Positions 51,338-63,415 are shown, numbered from the stretch's first letter. The stretch: DNA of 64,000 nucleotides from Xenorhabdus japonica (GCF_900115195.1 NZ_FOVO01000010.1:1-64000); one strand, 5' to 3'. Translations and numbers: made by a program. The notes: a model not told the origin generated them from the letters alone.

Positions 51338-51353
51338 GAAAAAAGATTGATTA

Positions 51354-52739
51354 TTATCGATTAGCAGAGCGAGTTATTGGTAGCTTCTTTTTCACACCAA
51401 TAAAATAGGCTAGAGTCAGAATCAATACCCAACCTATACCAACATATAACGCATTTCTTGTTAGCTCAAAATAGCCCAGCAATACAATGATGCTGACCAT
51501 AAAGACGATCGTAATTACAGGGGCAATTGGCCACATCGGGATTGGAAATTTCAGTGTCTTAACTTCTTCCGGGCTCATTTGGCGGCGCATGGCAACGTGT
51601 GAAACTAAAATCATCAGCCATACCCAGACGGTTGCAAATGTGGCGACAGAAGCGATAAGAATGAAGATTTCTTTTGGGATCAGATAATTCAGAACCACAC
51701 CAAGTAACAGAATTGCAATCATGACAAGAACAGTCATCCATGGAACACCATTGCGCGTTAGTTTCTTGAATGACTTGGGGGCTTGCCCTTCCTGAGCCAT
51801 ACCATACATCATCCTGCCTGCACCAAAAATATCACTATTAATAGCAGAAATAGCGGCAGTAATTACTACCATATTCAGAATATTTGCGGCTGAATTAATT
51901 CCCAAATTGGAAAAAATCTGTACGAATGGGCTTGTATTCGGAGTAATTTGATCCCATGGATAGATGCTCATCAGGATACACAGGGTCAAAACATAGAAGA
52001 TCAAGATACGGAATGGAACAGCATTGATTGCTTTAGGGATCGTTTTTTCTGGATTTTTCGCTTCACTAGCAGTGATGCCAATGACTTCTATGCCACCAAA
52101 GGCAAACATAACAATAGCAAATGAAGCTATCACTCCACTGATGCCATTTGGCATAAAGCCGCCATGTTCCCATAAATTGGATAGACCAGTTGCATGCTCT
52201 GTTGCTTGCCCGAACCCGTAAAACATAATGGCAAGACCACCGATAATCATGGCAATGATGGCGGTAACTTTAACGATCGAAAGCCAGAACTCCATTTCAC
52301 CAAAGATTTTTACGTGACACAGATTCAAGGCACCAATAAAACATACAATCCCCAGAACCCAAATCCACTGATCGACATGTGGGAACCAAAGCTTCATATA
52401 TGCGCCGAATGCGGTAACATCAGCCAGGCAAACAAACAGCATTTCAAGAACATAGATCCAGCCCGTTAAAAAACCGGCCAAAGGTCCCAGATAATGGCTG
52501 GCATATTGCGAAAAAGAACCAGAAACGGGATGGTGAACGGCCATTTCGCCAAGTGCTCTCATCACGATAAATACGGCAGCACCGCCGATTAAATAGGCCA
52601 GCAATACAGCGGGGCCAGCTTGCTGTATTGCTGTTGCTGAGCCATAAAACAGCCCCGTGCCTATTGCAGAGCCTAAAGCCATGAAGCGAATGTGCCGCAC
52701 GCTCAGACCCTGTTTAAGCTGATTTTCATTATTTTGCAT
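51354..52739 (-). CDS. Amino acid permease of the AAT family (ProY/HutT-like)
   Basis: The 461-residue protein is a twelve-helix amino acid:proton symporter of the APC/AAT family. It begins [25 protein letters not shown] (about 11-35), the substrate-binding first helix. It continues with [52 protein letters not shown] and [19 protein letters not shown], all in the family pattern. Overall wording is closest to proline-type permease ProY and to histidine permease HutT, but the substrate cannot be assigned. It is divergent from queE, and its leader contains a structured element described separately. Confidence 0.85.
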   Translation of the reverse strand: MQNNENQLKQGLSVRHIRFMALGSAIGTGLFYGSATAIQQAGPAVLLAYLIGGAAVFIVMRALGEMAVHHPVSGSFSQYASHYLGPLAGFLTGWIYVLEMLFVCLADVTAFGAYMKLWFPHVDQWIWVLGIVCFIGALNLCHVKIFGEMEFWLSIVKVTAIIAMIIGGLAIMFYGFGQATEHATGLSNLWEHGGFMPNGISGVIASFAIVMFAFGGIEVIGITASEAKNPEKTIPKAINAVPFRILIFYVLTLCILMSIYPWDQITPNTSPFVQIFSNLGINSAANILNMVVITAAISAINSDIFGAGRMMYGMAQEGQAPKSFKKLTRNGVPWMTVLVMIAILLLGVVLNYLIPKEIFILIASVATFATVWVWLMILVSHVAMRRQMSPEEVKTLKFPIPMWPIAPVITIVFMVSIIVLLGYFELTRNALYVGIGWVLILTLAYFIGVKKKLPITRSANR

Positions 52740-52748
52740 TCGTTATTC

Positions 52749-52847
52749 CCATCTATCCTTTCATGCCTGAGAGTATTTTAGGCATACGATGCTCTGCCTG
52801 GCTTGAGATGCCAGTAAAAGCAACCTCGTACGATATCATAAAGATGG
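52749..52847 (-). promoter_or_regulatory. Structured leader resembling part of a glycine riboswitch
   Basis: On the minus strand the permease leader contains CTCTCAGGCATGAAAGGATA, very like the 3' consensus of glycine aptamers (CTCTCAGGCAAAAGGAC). The flanking bases CCATCT (52842-52847) and AGATGG (52749-52754) could form the closing stem P1 in the right place. A short GCC/GGC stem precedes the conserved loop. The 5' consensus parts GGAGAG and GCCGAAGG are absent, so this may be a degenerate or different element. It ends about ten bases before the permease start. Confidence 0.35.
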
Positions 52848-52908
52848 ATGTTCGCGGGATAGATATCTGTAATAATAACGGGCAGTTTATTAAAACCAGA
52901 GTTTTTTT

Positions 52909-53580
52909 ATGATTTACCCAATAAATGAAATCTTCCAAACATTACAGGGAGAAGGAGTGTTTACCGGTGTGCCTTCGGTTTTCATTCGATTACAGGGATG
53001 TCCGGTAGGGTGCAGTTGGTGCGATACCAAACATACGTGGGAAAAAGAGACTGATAAACAACAGTCTATGGATAATATTTTACTGAAATCGCAAGACAGC
53101 GATCTGTGGGGTGTTGCTACCGCAAGACAGTTGCTGAGTATATTCACTCGTCAAGGCTACAGTGCGAAACATATTGTCATTACCGGGGGAGAACCGTGCT
53201 TATATGACTTGCGTCCTTTGACGGAAACACTGGAAAGTGAAGGCTATCAATGTCAGGTAGAGACAAGTGGTACACATACGATTCAGTGCACTGACAAAAC
53301 TTGGGTAACGGTTTCTCCTAAAGTGAAAATGCGCGGGGGGTATCAGGTTTTGCCTGAGGCCATGAAGCGTGCCGATGAAATCAAGCATCCTGTCGGACGA
53401 CAGCGAGATATTGAAGCATTGGATGAATTATTGACTATGCTTGATGGAAATCCTATTCCGTTTATTGCGTTACAACCAATTAGTCAGAAAGAAGATGCAA
53501 CCCGCCTGTGCATCGAAACCTGCATTGCCCGTAATTGGCGTTTTTCGATGCAAACCCATAAGTATTTGAATATCGCCTGA
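52909..53580 (+). CDS. queE: 7-carboxy-7-deazaguanine synthase QueE
   Basis: QueE is a radical-SAM enzyme that contracts the ring of 6-carboxytetrahydropterin to 7-carboxy-7-deazaguanine in queuosine synthesis. The 223-residue protein has NEIFQTLQGEGVFTGVPSVF and the cluster motif CPVGCSWC (about 31-38, C-x3-C-x2-C). ITGGEPCLYDL (about 92-102) is the SAM-binding GGE region, followed by VSPKVKMRGG. It is convergent with queD, which makes its substrate. Confidence 0.96.
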   Translation: MIYPINEIFQTLQGEGVFTGVPSVFIRLQGCPVGCSWCDTKHTWEKETDKQQSMDNILLKSQDSDLWGVATARQLLSIFTRQGYSAKHIVITGGEPCLYDLRPLTETLESEGYQCQVETSGTHTIQCTDKTWVTVSPKVKMRGGYQVLPEAMKRADEIKHPVGRQRDIEALDELLTMLDGNPIPFIALQPISQKEDATRLCIETCIARNWRFSMQTHKYLNIA

Positions 53581-53586
53581 ATTTCA

Positions 53587-53611
53587 TTCAGCACCAGATT
53601 CTGGTGCTGAA
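53587..53611. terminator. Bidirectional hairpin between queE and queD
   Basis: An 11-bp perfect stem (TTCAGCACCAG / CTGGTGCTGAA) with a 3-base loop fills the gap between the convergent stops. T-runs are weak. Confidence 0.75.
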
Positions 53612-53614
53612 TCC

Positions 53615-53977
53615 TTATTCGCCTCGATAGATACAACCTGCGCTACAGGTTTCTTTGACCATCACAGCACTGAGTTGAGGCAGCGTCGGTTGTAACTTTT
53701 CCCAGATCCACTTGGCCAAGACTTCGCTGGTCGGATTTTCAAGCCCGGGGATTTCATTGAGATAATGGTGATCGAGCTGTTCCCAGATCGGTTTAAAAGC
53801 AACTTTTACATCGGCAAAATCCATTAGCCAGCCACTGTGAGGATCGATTTCTCCGGTGACTTCTAGACGTACCATAAATGAATGCCCATGCAGACGCCCA
53901 CATTTATGTCCATCTGGCACGTTTGGAAGATGATGTGCTGCTTCAAATTGAAAATCTTTAAAGATAGTTGTACTCAT
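53615..53977 (-). CDS. queD: 6-carboxy-5,6,7,8-tetrahydropterin synthase QueD
   Basis: QueD converts 7,8-dihydroneopterin triphosphate to 6-carboxytetrahydropterin, the step before QueE in queuosine synthesis. The 120-residue protein has zinc ligands in FEAAHHLP (about 10-17) and GRLHGHSF (about 28-35), and the catalytic cysteine in GHKCGRLHG. The C-terminal [14 protein letters not shown] is typical of the family. The ATG at 53977 is preceded by GGGGAAAG and gives the E. coli-like start MSTTIFKDF. Confidence 0.96.
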   Translation of the reverse strand: MSTTIFKDFQFEAAHHLPNVPDGHKCGRLHGHSFMVRLEVTGEIDPHSGWLMDFADVKVAFKPIWEQLDHHYLNEIPGLENPTSEVLAKWIWEKLQPTLPQLSAVMVKETCSAGCIYRGE

Positions 53978-54261
53978 TGTGCTTTCCCCTGATTTCAAAA
54001 GGTCGGCTATTCTACCTGAACTTTACAAGCTTAACGTGATTTTTCTGGAGATAAAAAGCACAATCCTTAACGACTTTATCGATATATTAAATCTGTAAAT
54101 AAAGTTAGGCGTTTTAGTTATGAGATATTGCGATCCTTTCTTTAAATACCTCCCCTATTCTGGGATAACCTGATAATTAATCCATGTTTATGATTCCTAC
54201 ATTTTTTACATATGTTTTTTACAACATGGATCGCGGCTATATAGCAAAGGGCACTGGGAAA

Positions 54262-56082
54262 ATGACAACAAAACCACCTTCAATTGCATTACTACCTGTT
54301 TCTCCAGAACAATTATCACGCTTGCAATCTGCAATTAATGATTTTTCACCACATCAATTAGCTTGGTTATCTGGCTATTTTTGGGGAATGGTGAATCACC
54401 AACCACAAATTGAGATGGAAGCATCTGATGTTTCCGAACAAGAAACAGTGACTTTGCTTTCTGCATCGCAAACAGGCAATGCCCGTCGTTTAGCTGAACA
54501 ACTAAGAGATTCACTATTGGCTGAAAATCTCAACGTAAATCTGATTAATGCGGGTGACTATAAATTTAAACAAATTTCCCAAGAACGTGTATTGATTATT
54601 ATTGCTTCGACACAAGGTGAAGGTGATCCTGCTGAGGAAGCTGTGGCACTCCATAAATATCTCCATTCCAAAAAAGCCGCGTCAATGAAAGAGACAGCGT
54701 ATGCCGTATTTGGTCTTGGGGATACATCGTATGAAAATTTCTGTCAGTCAGGGAAAGATTTTGACAATCGTCTGTATGAGCTTGGGGCACAGCGTTTGCT
54801 GGAGCGTGTTGATGCTGATGTGGAATACCAAGAACAAGCTGATCAATGGCGCCAGAAAATTACGGGAATTTTGAAACAGCGTTTGCCAGTGCAGGCAAAA
54901 CCGACTATTTCACCGATAGCTTCTTCATCGGTAACTTCTTCATCAATAGCTTTTTCACAGGTCATTTCAGCGCACATCAAAGAAACGCCTCTAACAGCTA
55001 CTCTGTCGGCTAACCAGAAAATTACGGGACGTGGATCTGACAAAGATGTTCGCCATATTGAAATTGATTTGGGGGATTCAGGATTGAGCTATCAGCCAGG
55101 GGATGCCCTTGGCGTTTGGTTTGAAAATGATCTGGCTTTAGTGGATGAATTAATCACCTTGCTTTGGTTGAAGGGTTCAGAACAAATCAATGTGCATGGA
55201 AAGTCACTTCCACTGCGTGAGGCTCTGATCAGCCATGTAGAGCTGACTCAGAATACCGGCGTGATTGTTGAAAAATATGCCGCATTGGCGAAAGATGAAA
55301 AACTGTTGGCATTAATCGCGAACAAACAAGCATTGCAGCAATACGCCCAGATAACACCGATTGTAGATATGGTCAGAGCTGTTGCTGCACATCCAGAAGC
55401 CCAGCAATTTATTGACTTATTGCGTCCATTGACACCTCGGCTCTATTCCATCTCCTCCGCACAATCTGAAGTGGAAAACGAAGTCCATATTACCGTGGGA
55501 GTGGTTCGTTATGACATAGAAGGGCGTACCCATACAGGCGGAGCGTCAGGTTATTTGGCGGATCGCTTGCAGGAAGATGACAACATCCGGGTTTTTATCG
55601 AACAAAACAACAATTTTCGTTTACCGGCTGATTCGGATGCACCAGTCATCATGATTGGGCCGGGAACGGGGGTTGCTCCGTTCAGGGCATTTTTGCAACA
55701 CCGTGACAGTCAGGGGGCTGAAGGTAAAAACTGGTTGATTTTTGGTAACCCGCATTTTGTCGAAGATTTTCTTTATCAGGTTGAATTCCAGCGCTACATG
55801 AAAGATGGCTTATTGACCCGCATTGATCTGGCATGGTCAAGGGATCAGCAACACAAAGTGTATGTACAAGACAAAATACATGAACAGGGAGAAGAAATCT
55901 GGCGCTGGATTCAAGAAGGCGCTCATCTGTATGTATGTGGCGATGCGAATCGCATGGCAAAAGATGTAGAACAAGCCCTATTGGACATCATTTCACAACA
56001 TAGTGGCATGGATGCTGAACAGGCTGATGAATTCTTGAGTGAATTGCGCCTTGAGCGCCGTTATCAGAGAGATGTTTACTAA
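54262..56082 (+). CDS. cysJ: Sulfite reductase [NADPH] flavoprotein alpha-component
   Basis: CysJ passes electrons from NADPH through FAD and FMN to the hemoprotein CysI. The 606-residue protein begins [18 protein letters not shown]. Its flavodoxin domain has [19 protein letters not shown] (about 73-91), [19 protein letters not shown] and [20 protein letters not shown] serine-rich linker (about 215-240) leads to the FAD domain ([12 protein letters not shown]) and the NADPH domain ([30 protein letters not shown]), ending in RRYQRDVY. The start at 54262 follows GGGAAA and fits homology. It heads cysJIH. Confidence 0.97.
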   Translation: MTTKPPSIALLPVSPEQLSRLQSAINDFSPHQLAWLSGYFWGMVNHQPQIEMEASDVSEQETVTLLSASQTGNARRLAEQLRDSLLAENLNVNLINAGDYKFKQISQERVLIIIASTQGEGDPAEEAVALHKYLHSKKAASMKETAYAVFGLGDTSYENFCQSGKDFDNRLYELGAQRLLERVDADVEYQEQADQWRQKITGILKQRLPVQAKPTISPIASSSVTSSSIAFSQVISAHIKETPLTATLSANQKITGRGSDKDVRHIEIDLGDSGLSYQPGDALGVWFENDLALVDELITLLWLKGSEQINVHGKSLPLREALISHVELTQNTGVIVEKYAALAKDEKLLALIANKQALQQYAQITPIVDMVRAVAAHPEAQQFIDLLRPLTPRLYSISSAQSEVENEVHITVGVVRYDIEGRTHTGGASGYLADRLQEDDNIRVFIEQNNNFRLPADSDAPVIMIGPGTGVAPFRAFLQHRDSQGAEGKNWLIFGNPHFVEDFLYQVEFQRYMKDGLLTRIDLAWSRDQQHKVYVQDKIHEQGEEIWRWIQEGAHLYVCGDANRMAKDVEQALLDIISQHSGMDAEQADEFLSELRLERRYQRDVY

Positions 56083-56096
56083 CATGAGCAATTAAC

Positions 56097-57836
56097 ATGA
56101 GCAATGTGAGCAAAGAAAAACAAGGACCTTTGATTGTTGAAGGCAAACTTGCAGATAGTGAACGCATGAAGTTGGACAGCAATTATCTGCGAGGGACAAT
56201 ACGTGAAGACTTAAAAAATGGGCTGACAGGTGGATTTGAGGGCGATAATTTCCTCCTCATCCGTTTTCATGGAATGTATCAGCAGGATGATCGTGATATC
56301 CGGGCAGAACGCGCAGAACAAAAGCTCGAACCGCGCTATGCCATGATGTTGCGTTGTCGCTTGCCGGGGGGAATTATTACCCCAAACCAGTGGTTGGGCA
56401 TTGATCGGTTTGCGACGGAAAATACATTGTATGGCAGCATTAGATTGACTAACCGACAAACATTTCAGTTTCATGGGATCTTAAAAGATAACCTCAAGCC
56501 AGCACACCAATTATTGGCACAGATAGGGTTAGATTCACTGGCTACCGCCAATGACGTCAACCGAAACGTGCTGTGTACATCCAATCCGGTGCAATCTGCT
56601 TTACACCAACAGGCTTATGAGTGGGCGAAAAAAATATCGGAACATTTACTGCCCCGTACCAATGCGTATGCTGAAATCTGGTTGGATAAAGAAAAAATTG
56701 CGACAACCGATGAAGAACCTATTCTTGGTACTACTTATCTGCCACGTAAGTTCAAAACATCAGTAGTTATTCCGCCACAAAATGATGTGGATTTGCATGC
56801 CAACGATATGAACTTTGTCGCTATTGCAGAAAATGATCAATTGATCGGTTTTAACGTGCTGGTGGGAGGGGGATTAGCCATGACCCACGGCGATAAAAAA
56901 ACCTTCCCACGACTGGCGAGTGAATTTGGTTTTATCTCACTGGAGCATACACTGGCAATTGCGGAGGCGATAGTTACAACCCAACGTGATTGGGGCAATC
57001 GAACCGAGCGTAAAAACGCGAAAACCAAATATACTCTTGAACGTGTGGGTATCAAAATCTTTAAAAAAGAGGTTGAAAAACGTGCTGGCGTGAAATTTGA
57101 AGCAATTCGCTCATATAAATTCACAGGTCGGGGGGATCAAATTGGTTGGTTAAAAGGAGTTGATGATCAATGGCATCTGACCTTATTTATTGAAAATGGT
57201 CGTTTGCTGGATTATCCCAACAAACCATCAAAAACAGGTATTGCAGAAATTGCGAAAATACACAAAGGAGATTTTCGTCTGACGGCTAACCAAAACCTGA
57301 TTGTGGCAGGGATACCTGAGAGTGAAAAATCGCGGATTGAAGAAATTGCCCGTGGTCATGGTTTAATTGATGATAGCGTGACAACTCTGCGTCACCACTC
57401 TATGGCTTGTGTTTCATTTCCTACTTGCCCATTAGCGATGGCCGAAGCAGAGCGTTTCTTGCCAACTTTTGTCGATCACGTTGATGCGTTGATGGAAAAG
57501 TATGGTGTTGGTGATGAAGAAATCATATTGCGTGTTACAGGCTGCCCGAATGGATGTGGCAGGGCGATGCTGGCAGAAATTGGGCTGGTGGGTAAAGCGC
57601 CTGATCGTTACAACCTGCATCTTGGTGGGAACTGCATTGGTGACCGAATTCCTCGTATGCACAGGGAAAATATTACCTCAACAGAGATTCTTGAGATACT
57701 GGATGAATTAATAGGCCGCTGGGCATCAGAACGCCATGTTGATGAATGCTTTGGTGATTTCCTGATCCGCGCAGATATTATCAAGCCAGTATTGAACTCA
57801 GCCGTCGATTTTTATGACTGGCAGGAGGCAGGATGA
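56097..57836 (+). CDS. cysI: Sulfite reductase [NADPH] hemoprotein beta-component
   Basis: CysI reduces sulfite to sulfide in one six-electron step, using a siroheme coupled to a 4Fe-4S cluster. The 579-residue protein has the cluster ligands in [20 protein letters not shown] (C-x5-C, about 440-460) and [20 protein letters not shown] (C-x3-C, about 480-500). Substrate-binding arginines are in [12 protein letters not shown], among others. An extra ATG lies at 56083-56085, but the ATG at 56097 gives the family start. The siroheme is made by CysG, encoded nearby. Its stop overlaps the cysH start. Confidence 0.97.
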   Translation: MSNVSKEKQGPLIVEGKLADSERMKLDSNYLRGTIREDLKNGLTGGFEGDNFLLIRFHGMYQQDDRDIRAERAEQKLEPRYAMMLRCRLPGGIITPNQWLGIDRFATENTLYGSIRLTNRQTFQFHGILKDNLKPAHQLLAQIGLDSLATANDVNRNVLCTSNPVQSALHQQAYEWAKKISEHLLPRTNAYAEIWLDKEKIATTDEEPILGTTYLPRKFKTSVVIPPQNDVDLHANDMNFVAIAENDQLIGFNVLVGGGLAMTHGDKKTFPRLASEFGFISLEHTLAIAEAIVTTQRDWGNRTERKNAKTKYTLERVGIKIFKKEVEKRAGVKFEAIRSYKFTGRGDQIGWLKGVDDQWHLTLFIENGRLLDYPNKPSKTGIAEIAKIHKGDFRLTANQNLIVAGIPESEKSRIEEIARGHGLIDDSVTTLRHHSMACVSFPTCPLAMAEAERFLPTFVDHVDALMEKYGVGDEEIILRVTGCPNGCGRAMLAEIGLVGKAPDRYNLHLGGNCIGDRIPRMHRENITSTEILEILDELIGRWASERHVDECFGDFLIRADIIKPVLNSAVDFYDWQEAG

Positions 57837-58567
57837 GCCAGCTAAATTTATCGGCGCTGGTGGAATTGACACCAGAGCAACAAACCACATCATTGGCAGA
57901 AATCAATCAACAACTGGAATTGTTGGATGCCCATGAGCGCGTGAGATGGGCATTGGAAAATTTACCCGGTGAATTTGTGCTTTCCTCTAGTTTTGGCATT
58001 CAGGCAGCAGTTTGCTTGCATCTTGTGACACAGGAGTATCCTGATATTCCTGTGGTTCTTACCGATACGGGGTACTTATTTCCTGAAACTTATCAATTTA
58101 TCGATAAGCTAACTGAAAAACTCAACCTGAACTTGAAGATTTTTCGTGCAGACCACTCTCCGGCTTGGCAAGAAACACGTTATGGCAAGTTATGGGAGCA
58201 GGGAATGGAAGGGATTGAACGTTATAATCAAATCAACAAAGTTGAGCCGATGAATCGGGCATTGAAAAACCTGCAAGCACAAAGTTGGTTTGCAGGTTTG
58301 CGGCGCCAGCAATCAGCAAGCCGTACCAAGTTACCTGTGCTGGCAATTCAACGGGGTGTTTTCAAAATTCTGCCCATTATTGATTGGGATAATCGTCAGG
58401 TACATCAATACCTGACAAAACATGGTCTCGAATACCATCCATTATGGGAGCAGGGTTATCTTTCTGTAGGGGACATTCATACCACCCAAAAATGGGAACT
58501 GGGCATGGATGAAGAACAAACCCGTTTTTTTGGTTTGAAACGCGAATGCGGTTTGCACGAAGGTTAA
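57833..58567 (+). CDS. cysH: Phosphoadenosine phosphosulfate reductase
   Basis: CysH reduces PAPS to sulfite and PAP with thioredoxin. The 244-residue protein has the PAPS-binding block [18 protein letters not shown] (about 47-64) and [17 protein letters not shown]. Further along are [19 protein letters not shown] and the C-terminal catalytic cysteine in KRECGLHEG. It lacks the paired cysteines of APS reductases, consistent with PAPS as substrate. Its ATG overlaps the cysI stop by four bases, so the two are translationally coupled. Confidence 0.97.
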   Translation: MSQLNLSALVELTPEQQTTSLAEINQQLELLDAHERVRWALENLPGEFVLSSSFGIQAAVCLHLVTQEYPDIPVVLTDTGYLFPETYQFIDKLTEKLNLNLKIFRADHSPAWQETRYGKLWEQGMEGIERYNQINKVEPMNRALKNLQAQSWFAGLRRQQSASRTKLPVLAIQRGVFKILPIIDWDNRQVHQYLTKHGLEYHPLWEQGYLSVGDIHTTQKWELGMDEEQTRFFGLKRECGLHEG

Positions 58568-58894
58568 ATTAATATTATAGATCACAGCAATTTTCTACTG
58601 GGCAGCGAATCTTGTAAAAGAAGCGCTGCTTTCGCGCGTGCTGAATATTTTGCTTAATTGGTCTTATAACATTTGGTATTTAATGTAATAAAAAAATCAG
58701 CTTATGCGATTCAGGAACAAATAATTACTTTTTATCATTTCATAACTTGATCACGGCCTCATATATTCATTCTTTAGTCATCATAATAATTAAGAGTTCA
58801 TACCCTATATTTTTTCAGGTTACTGTTTGGTTATTTGCGTAGCTTGAAACTCTTTGGGTATATCATGAAATAGGCTCTAACACGGGATGGTATC
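58568..58894. other. Spacer between cysH and cysG
   Basis: This 327-bp gap contains a small GC-rich patch near 58618-58650 (GAAGCGCTGC, GCGCGTGC) and otherwise AT-rich sequence. The promoter of cysG-cysDNC is expected here. I could not place a CysB site with confidence, and no RNA gene was recognised. Confidence 0.5.
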
Positions 58895-60403
58895 GTGGAC
58901 TATTTACCTTTATTTATTGAGCTCAAAACCCGAGCTGTACTACTGGTGGGAGGCGGAGAAGTCGCTTCCCGCAAAGCAGACTTATTGCTTCGTACCGGAG
59001 CCGTATTAACGATTGTCGCTCCTGAACTGCATGTAGAACTGCAACTACGCCATCAAAAAGGAGAATTTGAGTGGTTACAAGGAACGTTTAAAACAGAATA
59101 TCTTGATGGCGTATTTTTGGTGATTGCCGCGACGGATAATCACAATCTAAACCAACACATTTTTTCAGAAGCCAATAAGCGCGCTATCTTGACCAATGTC
59201 GTAGATAACCAACCACTTTGTTCAGCAATTTTCCCATCAATCATTGATCGCTCACCGATTATGGTGGCGATCTCATCGGCTGGGAAATCTCCGGTATTAA
59301 CAAAATTATTGCGGGAAAAGTTAGAATCCTTGCTCCCATTTAGCCTTGGTACGATGGCAAATATTGCGGGGCGATGGCGGGAACGTGTGAAACAGCGTTT
59401 TAGCTCCATACATCAGCGACGTCACTTTTGGGAAAAGGCATTTAATGGGCGTTTTGCCACATTGATTGCCAATGGGCAATTACAGCAGGCAGAAGAGCAA
59501 CTTGAACAGCAGTTGGTTCAAAATGATTCTCATACCCAAGGTGAGCTAGCGCTGGTAGGTGCAGGGCCGGGCGATCCGGGGCTTTTGACATTAAAAGGGT
59601 TGCAGGTGATCCAGCAAGCTGACGTCGTTCTTTATGACCATTTGGTTAGTGCAGAAATTCTGGAATTAGTTCGCCGTGATGCAGATAAAATTTGTGTTGG
59701 GAAAAGAGCGGGCAATCATTCAGTGGCACAGGAAGAAACCAATGCACTCATCGTCAAATTAGCGAATCAGGGGAAAAAAGTGGTTCGTCTGAAAGGTGGC
59801 GATCCATTTATTTTTGGTCGTGGTGGAGAAGAGCTACAAATTGCGGCAGCAGAGGGGATACCCTTTCAAGTTGTGCCCGGTATTACAGCAGCATTGGGAG
59901 CTTCTGCTTATGCGGGTATCCCATTGACCCATCGAGAGCACGCGCAAAGTGTCACCTTTATTACAGGACATTGCCGTGAAAATGGCAGTGAATTGGATTG
60001 GCCTGCGCTAGCACGAGGCAATCAAACACTGGCAATTTACATGGGAACCATAAAAGCCGCTTTAATCAGCCAAAAGCTGATTTCACATGGTAGAGACTGC
60101 AACACCCCCGTTGCTGTAATTGGTTGTGGCACTCGTCCAGAACAGCAGGTACTAACCGGAACCTTATCCGAATTGGAGCGATTGGCCCAAGAAGCGCCAT
60201 CTCCCGCCTTGCTGATAATCGGAGAGGTGGCTCAATTCCACCATCAGATAGCCTGGTTTGAACAGAAATCAGTTGTTCAAAAACAGTCCGCGAATCAAAA
60301 GCAATCTATTGTCCAAACACAATCTATTGTTCAAACACAATTAACTGAACAAGGAAATGCTGCTGGTCAAGTAAATCACCCTGCTGTGATTGATTTAGTA
60401 TAA
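58895..60403 (+). CDS. cysG: Siroheme synthase CysG (trifunctional)
   Basis: CysG methylates uroporphyrinogen III to precorrin-2, oxidises it and inserts iron to give siroheme for CysI. The 502-residue protein has the N-terminal NAD-binding dehydrogenase/ferrochelatase with [17 protein letters not shown] (about 16-32). The SUMT domain follows, with [19 protein letters not shown] (about 217-235), [17 protein letters not shown] and [24 protein letters not shown], quoted in parts. The final 45 or so residues are not part of the family: they are Gln/Ser/Val-rich repeats ([19 protein letters not shown]), partly from an 18-bp tandem repeat at 60302-60337. In this group cysG leads the cysDNC operon. 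Confidence 0.95.
   Translation: MDYLPLFIELKTRAVLLVGGGEVASRKADLLLRTGAVLTIVAPELHVELQLRHQKGEFEWLQGTFKTEYLDGVFLVIAATDNHNLNQHIFSEANKRAILTNVVDNQPLCSAIFPSIIDRSPIMVAISSAGKSPVLTKLLREKLESLLPFSLGTMANIAGRWRERVKQRFSSIHQRRHFWEKAFNGRFATLIANGQLQQAEEQLEQQLVQNDSHTQGELALVGAGPGDPGLLTLKGLQVIQQADVVLYDHLVSAEILELVRRDADKICVGKRAGNHSVAQEETNALIVKLANQGKKVVRLKGGDPFIFGRGGEELQIAAAEGIPFQVVPGITAALGASAYAGIPLTHREHAQSVTFITGHCRENGSELDWPALARGNQTLAIYMGTIKAALISQKLISHGRDCNTPVAVIGCGTRPEQQVLTGTLSELERLAQEAPSPALLIIGEVAQFHHQIAWFEQKSVVQKQSANQKQSIVQTQSIVQTQLTEQGNAAGQVNHPAVIDLV
60302..60337 (+). repeat. 18-bp tandem repeat in the 3' end of cysG
   Basis: CAATCTATTGTCCAAACA and CAATCTATTGTTCAAACA are adjacent and differ by one base. They encode repeated QSIVQT units in the extra tail of CysG. 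Confidence 0.9.
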
Positions 60404-60413
60404 GGAATGCTCA

Positions 60414-61322
60414 ATGGACGAAAAAAGACTGACACACTTACAACAACTTGAAGCTGAAAGTATCCATATCATTCGGGAAGTGGCTGCTGAATTTGCCAAC
60501 CCTGTCATGCTCTATTCAATTGGCAAAGATTCCTCTGTGATGCTACACCTTGCACGCAAAGCGTTTTATCCGGGAAAACTGCCTTTCCCTTTATTGCACG
60601 TGGATACAGGCTGGAAATTTCAGGACATGTATGACTTCCGTGATCGCACAGCGGAAAAGTATGGCTTTGAATTGCTGGTTTACCGTAATCCACAAGGAGA
60701 GGCATTGGGTATTAATCCTTTTATTCATGGCAGCGCAAAACATACCGACATCATGAAAACAGAAGGATTGAAGCAGGCTCTGGATAAATATGGTTTTGAT
60801 GCCGCATTTGGCGGAGCACGGCGTGATGAAGAAAAATCACGAGCCAAAGAACGCATCTACTCATTCCGTGATCGTTCCCATCGTTGGAACCCCAAGAATC
60901 AACGCCCTGAACTTTGGCGCAACTATAACGGCCAGATTAACAAAGGGGAAAGTATCCGTGTCTTCCCGTTATCCAACTGGACAGAGCTGGATATCTGGCA
61001 ATACATCTATCTGGAACAGATTGATATCGTTCCTCTTTATTTTGCTAAATCCCGTTCGGTTGTTCGGCGTGATGGAACATTGCTCATGGTTGATGATGAT
61101 CGAATTGACCTGAAAGCCGGGGAAGTGATTAGCCAGCACAAAGTGCGTTTCAGAACACTAGGTTGCTGGCCGTTGACAGGGGCTGTGGAATCAGAAGCAG
61201 AAACGTTGCCGGAAATCATAGAAGAAATGCTGGTATCAACCACCAGCGAAAGGCAAGGGCGCCTGATCGATAGTGATCAGTCAGGTTCTATGGAACTGAA
61301 AAAACGTCAGGGTTATTTTTGA
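60414..61322 (+). CDS. cysD: Sulfate adenylyltransferase subunit 2
   Basis: CysD is the catalytic subunit that joins ATP and sulfate to APS; CysN provides GTP hydrolysis to drive it. The 302-residue protein has the PP-loop [18 protein letters not shown] (about 34-51). Further blocks are [53 protein letters not shown] and the basic RSVVRRDG. It ends in KKRQGYF, and its stop lies 11 bases before the cysN start. It begins 10 bases after cysG. Confidence 0.97.
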   Translation: MDEKRLTHLQQLEAESIHIIREVAAEFANPVMLYSIGKDSSVMLHLARKAFYPGKLPFPLLHVDTGWKFQDMYDFRDRTAEKYGFELLVYRNPQGEALGINPFIHGSAKHTDIMKTEGLKQALDKYGFDAAFGGARRDEEKSRAKERIYSFRDRSHRWNPKNQRPELWRNYNGQINKGESIRVFPLSNWTELDIWQYIYLEQIDIVPLYFAKSRSVVRRDGTLLMVDDDRIDLKAGEVISQHKVRFRTLGCWPLTGAVESEAETLPEIIEEMLVSTTSERQGRLIDSDQSGSMELKKRQGYF

Positions 61323-61333
61323 GGAGTCCAAAT

Positions 61334-62776
61334 ATGCCAGCACTTGCACATAATGAAACCATTGCTAGTCAGATCAAGCAGCAAGGTGGAGTTGAAGCCT
61401 ATCTTCGGGTACAGCAGGAAAAAGGATTACTGCGCTTTTTGACCTGCGGCAGCGTGGATGATGGTAAAAGTACACTCATTGGTCGCTTGCTGCATGACAC
61501 CCGCCAGATTTATGAGGATCAACTTGCAACTTTACAAAGTGATAGCAAGCGAATAGGGACTCAGGGAGAAAAACTCGATCTGGCGTTATTAGTTGATGGA
61601 TTGGCCGCTGAGCGAGAACAAGGCATCACCATTGACGTAGCATACCGCTATTTTTCTACGGAAAAGCGTAAATTCATCATTGCGGACACGCCGGGGCATG
61701 AACAATATACCCGCAATATGGCTACAGGTGCCTCAACCAGTGAGTTATCCATTTTATTGATAGACGCACGAAAAGGTGTTCAGGAACAAACCCGCCGTCA
61801 CAGTTTTATCAGTACATTACTGGGTATTCGTCACTTGGTAGTGGCAGTAAATAAAATGGATTTGATTGAATATCAAAAAGATATATTTGAACAGATCAAG
61901 CAAGATTATTTGAATTTCGCGGCACAATTGTTTACTGACCTAAATATCTACTTCATTCCAATCTCGGCATTGGAAGGGGATAACATCGTTACCCACAGTG
62001 AAAAAATGGCGTGGTATACGGGGAAAACTCTGCTGAGCATCCTAGAATCCGTGGACGTAAAAACAAAAGCGACGGAGCAGCCTCTGCGTTTTCCCGTACA
62101 ATATGTGAATCGCCCTGATCTTGATTTTCGTGGATACAGCGGCACATTGTCGTCGGGGATTTTACGGCAAGGGCAGCAAATTAAAGTTATGCCATCTGGT
62201 GTTATTTCTACGGTGGAAAGAATTGTCACTTTTAACGGGGATCTCACATTTGCAGTGCCTGGAGAAACTATCACCATAGTATTAAAGGATGAAATAGATA
62301 TCAGCCGTGGTGATTTGCTAGTCGCCGTTGAAGATCAAATGAAAGTGGCTCGCCATGCTTTAGTTGATGTTGTCTGGATGTCAGAACAGCCGCTGATTCA
62401 GGGGCAAAGTCTGGATATCAAAGTTGCCGGTAAAAAAAGCCGGGGCAAAATCGATAATATCCAATATCAGGTAGATGTTAACAATTTGACTCAGAAGGTT
62501 GCGGTCGAATTGCCCCTTAATGCAATAGGGCTGGTGGAGTTTTCATTTGATGAACCATTACTGCTCGACAGCTATGCACAAAATGCGGATATCGGTGGCA
62601 TTATCCTGATTGATCGCTTAACCAATGTGACTGTAGGTGCAGGATTGGTGCGTGAAATCCAATTAGATGTTTACGAAGAGCCTAAAGAATACAGTGAATT
62701 TGAACTGGAATTTAACCAATTAGTTCGCCGCCATTTCCCGCACTGGGGAGTACGTGATCTACTGGGAGGGAAATAA
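61334..62776 (+). CDS. cysN: Sulfate adenylyltransferase subunit 1
   Basis: CysN is a translation-factor-like GTPase that couples GTP hydrolysis to APS synthesis by CysD. The 480-residue protein has the P-loop [15 protein letters not shown] (about 41-55), [12 protein letters not shown] (about 121-132) and NKMD (about 176-179). These precede EF-Tu-like beta-barrel domains and the C-terminal [16 protein letters not shown]. The ATG at 61334 is chosen because GAGGAG lies 7 bases before it. A TTG at 61319 inside the cysD stop region would add five residues. Confidence 0.96.
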   Translation: MPALAHNETIASQIKQQGGVEAYLRVQQEKGLLRFLTCGSVDDGKSTLIGRLLHDTRQIYEDQLATLQSDSKRIGTQGEKLDLALLVDGLAAEREQGITIDVAYRYFSTEKRKFIIADTPGHEQYTRNMATGASTSELSILLIDARKGVQEQTRRHSFISTLLGIRHLVVAVNKMDLIEYQKDIFEQIKQDYLNFAAQLFTDLNIYFIPISALEGDNIVTHSEKMAWYTGKTLLSILESVDVKTKATEQPLRFPVQYVNRPDLDFRGYSGTLSSGILRQGQQIKVMPSGVISTVERIVTFNGDLTFAVPGETITIVLKDEIDISRGDLLVAVEDQMKVARHALVDVVWMSEQPLIQGQSLDIKVAGKKSRGKIDNIQYQVDVNNLTQKVAVELPLNAIGLVEFSFDEPLLLDSYAQNADIGGIILIDRLTNVTVGAGLVREIQLDVYEEPKEYSEFELEFNQLVRRHFPHWGVRDLLGGK

Positions 62777-63373
62777 GTGGCTCAGAATATTGTCTGGCAT
62801 TCACATGCCCTGAACCGGGCACAGCGAGAAAATGCAAATAGACATCCTGCATTGGTGATTTGGTTCACAGGGTTATCTGGCTCAGGAAAATCTACCCTTG
62901 CAGGAGTATTGGAGCAGGCATTATTTTCACAGGGAGTCAAAACGTACTTACTGGATGGTGATAATGTTCGTCATGGTCTGTGCAGTGATTTGAGTTTTTC
63001 TGAAATCGATCGGCAGGAAAATATCCGGCGGATCGGAGAGGTCGCAAAATTGATGGTTGATGCAGGGCTGGTCGTACTGACGGCATTTATTTCTCCCCAT
63101 AGAGCAGAACGGCAAAAAATACGCGCATTAATGGAAGAAGGTCAATTTATTGAAGTGCATGTCGATACACCATTGGCGATATGTGAATCCCGTGATCCCA
63201 AAGGACTATATAAAAAAGCACGAGCGGGAGAATTGCGCAATTTCACTGGAATTGATGCTGCTTATGAGGCTCCCGAACAGCCAGATGTGCATTTGGATGG
63301 CTCACAGCCTGTAGACTCTTTGATTGAAAAATTACTTTTTGTACTGAAAAACCGCGGTATCCTGCCTGCTTAA
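62777..63373 (+). CDS. cysC: Adenylyl-sulfate kinase
   Basis: CysC phosphorylates APS to PAPS, the substrate of CysH. The 198-residue protein has the P-loop [17 protein letters not shown] (about 32-48), [18 protein letters not shown], and the lid-region [16 protein letters not shown] and [18 protein letters not shown]. The start is GTG at 62777, directly abutting the cysN stop, so translation of the two is likely linked. A hairpin 43 bases past the stop probably ends the cysG-cysDNC transcript. Confidence 0.96.
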   Translation: MAQNIVWHSHALNRAQRENANRHPALVIWFTGLSGSGKSTLAGVLEQALFSQGVKTYLLDGDNVRHGLCSDLSFSEIDRQENIRRIGEVAKLMVDAGLVVLTAFISPHRAERQKIRALMEEGQFIEVHVDTPLAICESRDPKGLYKKARAGELRNFTGIDAAYEAPEQPDVHLDGSQPVDSLIEKLLFVLKNRGILPA

Positions 63374-63415
63374 CTACTATACCTAACAGACAATCACACC
63401 TAACAAACCATCATG

